A stretch of DNA of 64,000 bases from Microlunatus phosphovorus NM-1 (GTDB taxonomy: Bacteria; Actinomycetota; Actinomycetes; Propionibacteriales; Propionibacteriaceae), in contig NC_015635.1 of the NCBI RefSeq assembly GCF_000270245.1, positions 2,232,001-2,296,000 on the forward strand, written 5' to 3'. Below the pieces are notes generated by a model. That model made no database searches and had not been told where the DNA came from. It was given only the letters and a program-made list of their open reading frames with translations. How positions within the stretch are numbered: position 1 is the stretch's first letter; every line of letters starts with the position of its first letter. Shown here piece after piece: positions 61,489-64,000 of the stretch. The translations under genes and the position numbers were made by a program.

Positions 61489-62376
61489 ATGGCGCATGTC
61501 CGTGCCGGTACCGACCTGTCTCCGCTACAGCGATCCGGAGGCGGATTCGCCATGCTGGCCGTGGACCAGCGTGAGGCAATGCGGAACATGTTCGCCGAGC
61601 ACACCGCAGAGCCGGTCACCGATCAGGATCTGCAGGACTTCAAGGTCGCTGCCGCCCGGATCCTCACGCCGTACGCCTCGGCGGTCTTGGTCGACAAGCA
61701 GTTCGCGTTCGACGCCGTCGTCGACCAGCACGCGGTCGCGGACGGCTGTGGGCTGATCGCCGCAGCTGATCATTTCGAGTCCGCCAACGGTGAACTGGTC
61801 GGTCGGGTCACCATCGACCCACAGGTCGTTCCGGCGCGGGTGAAGGAGCAAGGCGCCGTCGCGCTGAAGCTGCTCGTGCTGTGGCGGGAAGACGAGCCCG
61901 CCGGCCCGCGAGTCTCGATGGTGGAGCAGTTCGTCGATCTCTGCCGCAACACGGGCCTGATCTCGATCATCGAACCGGTCTCCCGTGGCCGGGCCGACCG
62001 CCGCCCGAGTGACACGGAGGCCGGCGTACTGGCGGCGGCTCGCGAGCTGGGTCGACTCGGTGCGGACCTGTACAAGGCCGAGGTGCCGCTGAAAGGCCAG
62101 GGCGACCAGGCGGAGATCCGACGCCGCTGCGCGGAGATCACCGCTGCGGTCGACAGCCCCTGGGTGGTGCTGAGCTCCGGTGTCCCACAAGATCTGTTCC
62201 CCGAAGCAGTCCGCACTGCGATGAGTGAAGGTGCGAACGGTTTCCTGGCCGGTCGCGCCGTGTGGGCCAGCTGCATCGGGGCGGCCGACGTCGAGCAGCA
62301 ACTGCGGGAGGCCGCGGTGCAGCGCCTGCAGAACCTGGCCGCGATCGTCGACGAACAGATGGCGGCGCGCACATGA
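61489..62376 (+). CDS. yihT: 6-deoxy-6-sulfofructose-1-phosphate aldolase (YihT-type, class I)
   Basis: 295 residues. Cleaves SFP to DHAP and sulfolactaldehyde. SGGGFAMLAVDQREAMRNMF, DFKVAAARILTPYASAVLVD, ALKLLVLWREDE, GADLYKAEVPL (Schiff-base Lys196) and SSGV followed by GFLAGRAVWASCIG match YihT along the full length, better than tagatose-bisphosphate aldolase LacD. ATG 61489 has AGGAG 8 bases upstream. Because the broken kinase leaves an open frame from 61195, a version with 98 extra N-terminal residues could also be made. Confidence 0.92.
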   Translation: MAHVRAGTDLSPLQRSGGGFAMLAVDQREAMRNMFAEHTAEPVTDQDLQDFKVAAARILTPYASAVLVDKQFAFDAVVDQHAVADGCGLIAAADHFESANGELVGRVTIDPQVVPARVKEQGAVALKLLVLWREDEPAGPRVSMVEQFVDLCRNTGLISIIEPVSRGRADRRPSDTEAGVLAAARELGRLGADLYKAEVPLKGQGDQAEIRRRCAEITAAVDSPWVVLSSGVPQDLFPEAVRTAMSEGANGFLAGRAVWASCIGAADVEQQLREAAVQRLQNLAAIVDEQMAART

Positions 62377-62444
62377 CCACAGCCGTCCCGCCCCACCTGC
62401 CTACCACCGCCGACCTGCTCGGCATCCCCGTCGTCGAGTGGTGA
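62373..62444 (+). other. 23-codon ORF overlapping the aldolase stop; possible gene remnant
   Basis: ATGA overlap with the aldolase, then MTTAVPPHLPTTADLLGIPVVEW and stop. This is the spacing of a real downstream gene, but it ends at once. It may be the surviving 5' end of a further pathway gene cut by deletion, or a leader for the binding-protein gene 34 bases later. Confidence 0.3.
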
Positions 62445-62478
62445 CCTGCCACCTCGACCAGACCGTCACCAATGGAGG

Positions 62479-63762
62479 TTGACCCGCTCCATCTCTCGTC
62501 GCACGCTTCTCGCCCTGATGGGCGGGGCCGGCGCCGCTGCCACGCTCGGTGCGTGCGCCGGCCCCGGTTCGACCGCTCCCAAGGGCGGCGAGGGTGCCGC
62601 CCCAGCGACCGGCGACGCCAAGGGCGAGGTGTCCTTCGCCCACTGGCGCGCCGAGGACAAGGCCGCATTCGACAAGCTGATCGAAGAGTTCCAAGCCAAG
62701 TTCCCCGATATCACGGTGGAGCAGGACATCAGCCCGTCGAACGACTACCAGACCCAGGCGCTCAACCGGCTCAAGGGCGGCTCTGCGGGAGATGTCTTCC
62801 CGACGTTCCGCGGCGCACAGTTCCAGCAGTTCGTCAAGGCCGGGGTCTACACCGACCTCAGCAACGAGGACTTCGTCGCCAACTACAACCCGGCCATGTT
62901 GGAGGCCGGCAAGTCCGACGGCAAGCAGTACGGCCTGCCCTACCAGGTGGTGCTGCCGATGCCGATCGCCAACAAGAGTCTGCTCTCCTCGGCCGGGGTC
63001 GATGCGCCGCCGGAGACCTGGGACGGGTTCCTGGACATGTGCGACAAGCTCAAGTCCAAGGGCGTGGTGCCGTTGGCCTGGCCCGGCAACGCTCCCGGCG
63101 ATGCCGGCCAGCTGTTCAACACCATGGTGATGAACGAGCAGCCCAGTGACGATGCGTGCGCTCAGATCGAGGCCGGCACCATGAAGACCACCGATGAGTG
63201 GTTCGTCGGCATGCTGAAGAAGTACGCGGAGTTGCGGCCCTACTTCCAGCCGAATGCCGTGGGGACGGTCGTCGAGCCGCTGCAGCAGCTGTTCGTGAGC
63301 GAGAAGGCGGCGCTGCTGTGCACGGGCAGCTACCACATCTCGGCGGTCCGATCCCTGGGTGCCAAGTTCGATCTCGAGCTGGTGCCGCCGATCACCGTGA
63401 ACAGCAATCCCAAGTATCTCGGCAGCTACAACGCCACCTTCATCCTCGGCATCAACGCCGCCTCCAAGGTCCAGCCGGCCGCGGTCGAGTGGCTCCGGTT
63501 CCTCTCCGACAAGCAGTACGCGGGCGAGTACGCCAACGCCACGGTGCAGAACGTGTCCGTGGCCGGAGTCGAGTACACCAACCCGGACCTGAAGGCACTC
63601 GCGCCGTGGCTGGAGAAGACGCTCATGCTGGCACCGCGATTCCAGTTCAACGACCTCGACATCCGCAGTGCGGTCGAGGGCAGCTGCATCGCGGTGGTCG
63701 GCGGCACCGACCCCGCCGAAGCTGCTGCGAAGGCCCAGAAGGTCATCGACCAGCGGATCTGA
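62479..63762 (+). CDS. ABC transporter sugar-binding lipoprotein (CUT1), candidate for sulfoquinovose/sulfoquinovosyl glycerol
   Basis: 427 residues. Tat-lipoprotein signal SISRRTLLALMGGAG with lipobox TLGAC, then an SBP-family-1 fold: FDKLIEEFQAKFPDITVEQD, YGLPYQVVLPMPIANKSLL, ETWDGFLDMCDKLKSKGV, FILGINAASKVQPAAVEWL. Comparable proteins (SmoF in Agrobacterium) bind sulfoquinovosyl glycerol; specificity here is inferred from the locus. TTG 62479 is the only start that keeps the twin-arginine signal, but GGAGG is directly next to it, so the exact start is uncertain. Confidence 0.88.
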   Translation: MTRSISRRTLLALMGGAGAAATLGACAGPGSTAPKGGEGAAPATGDAKGEVSFAHWRAEDKAAFDKLIEEFQAKFPDITVEQDISPSNDYQTQALNRLKGGSAGDVFPTFRGAQFQQFVKAGVYTDLSNEDFVANYNPAMLEAGKSDGKQYGLPYQVVLPMPIANKSLLSSAGVDAPPETWDGFLDMCDKLKSKGVVPLAWPGNAPGDAGQLFNTMVMNEQPSDDACAQIEAGTMKTTDEWFVGMLKKYAELRPYFQPNAVGTVVEPLQQLFVSEKAALLCTGSYHISAVRSLGAKFDLELVPPITVNSNPKYLGSYNATFILGINAASKVQPAAVEWLRFLSDKQYAGEYANATVQNVSVAGVEYTNPDLKALAPWLEKTLMLAPRFQFNDLDIRSAVEGSCIAVVGGTDPAEAAAKAQKVIDQRI

Positions 63763-63845
63763 CCTACCAAGGCGACCCGGCGCCGGATGGTGCCGGGTCC
63801 GGCCCCTCCCACAAACCGCCACCGATGTCGCTCACTGGAGGCCCG

Positions 63846-64000
63846 ATGACCACGCAAGAACTGACACCCCCGCCCGCCCCCGCGCAGACGTCCAAGCGAA
63901 GGCGCCGGTCGGCGACCGAGGCGCGGCCCACCCTCTTTCTCTTTCCGCTCCCCGCGCTGGTGATCTTCACGATCTTCTTCGCCATCCCGACACTGCAGGC
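63846..64000 (+). CDS. ABC sugar transporter permease (MalF type), cut by window end
   Basis: First 51 codons: a charged cytoplasmic N-terminus (PAQTSKRRRRSATEARPT) then the first membrane helix (LFLFPLPALVIFTIFFAIPT). This is the usual start of a CUT1 MalF-type permease, following its binding protein by 83 bases. GGAGG 5 bases before ATG 63846. The gene continues beyond the window. Confidence 0.8.
   Translation, partial: MTTQELTPPPAPAQTSKRRRRSATEARPTLFLFPLPALVIFTIFFAIPTLQ

Overview
The window is high-GC (roughly two thirds G+C) DNA with dense, mostly ATG/GTG-started genes, many leaderless-looking starts (TANNNT about 6-8 nt before the start codon), a class II (B12) ribonucleotide reductase, ClgR, DUF3046, gluABCD beside recA-recX, and the order ftsK-rimO-pgsA-cinA-clgR ... 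recA-recX ... miaB-miaA-dapF-hflX ... lexA-(divS)-nrdR-nrdJ. This is a core actinobacterial arrangement. The gene content fits a member of the Propionibacteriales (Microlunatus-like), but the genus is an inference.

Layout. 1-10.6 kb: end of gpsA, then about 5.6 kb of accessory genes (DinB, YciI-like, DUF1540, cytochrome P450, APH-like kinase, trans-sulfuration enzyme) inserted before ddl; then VOC protein, DUF3515 lipoprotein, Lrp-type protein, thiL-thiD. 10.8-16.5 kb: ftsK, then the tightly overlapping rimO-pgsA-cinA, then clgR. 16.6-25.3 kb: accessory LAL-type LuxR regulator and flavin monooxygenase, then the giant helicase lhr. 25.3-26.4 kb: a 52-bp tandem-repeat array, DUF3046 and a complex recA control region. 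26.4-36.5 kb: recA-recX, rny, the glutamate ABC transporter gluABCD (minus strand), an aldose epimerase and miaB. 36.5-47 kb: SDR with a decayed TetR regulator, two small genes, miaA-dapF, a 169-bp inverted repeat, a pentapeptide protein, hflX, a DinG-type helicase, an orphan protein with the eCIS-cargo-like signature, and sthA. 47-53.8 kb: lexA, a DivS/ChiZ-like SOS gene, DUF2752, nrdR-nrdJ. 54-57.4 kb: lipoprotein, an orphan antitoxin next to a deleted VapC, PrsW protease, AEC transporter. 57.4-64 kb: a sugar locus.

Two systems stand out. (i) The sugar locus is a sulfoquinovose (sulfo-EMP) cluster: a YihS-type isomerase with all four active-site residues, a YihT-type aldolase, a Gfo/Idh/MocA protein that could be an NAD+-dependent sulfoquinovosidase, a CBM9-like protein and a CUT1 ABC transporter. 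However, the DeoR (YihW-like) regulator and the PfkB (YihV-like) kinase are both gutted by deletions, so the pathway is interrupted or reprogrammed here. (ii) Five promoters carry the actinobacterial RecA-NDp/PafBC-type element TGTC(A/G)GTG-N8-(T/C)A-NNN-T, in front of clgR, lhr, recA, the DivS-like gene and nrdR(J). Together with three LexA boxes (recA, lexA, divS) they outline a two-layer DNA-damage regulon. DnaA-box-like clusters lie upstream of recA and nrdR.

Several dispersed intergenic repeats recur inside the window: a 52-bp period family (two loci), an approximately 80-bp dyad element (two copies in opposite orientation), a 45-bp direct repeat with a third inverted copy, and a loopless terminator palindrome used at two sites. 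Broken genes (TetR, RDD, VapC, DeoR, PfkB) show ongoing decay in the accessory stretches.
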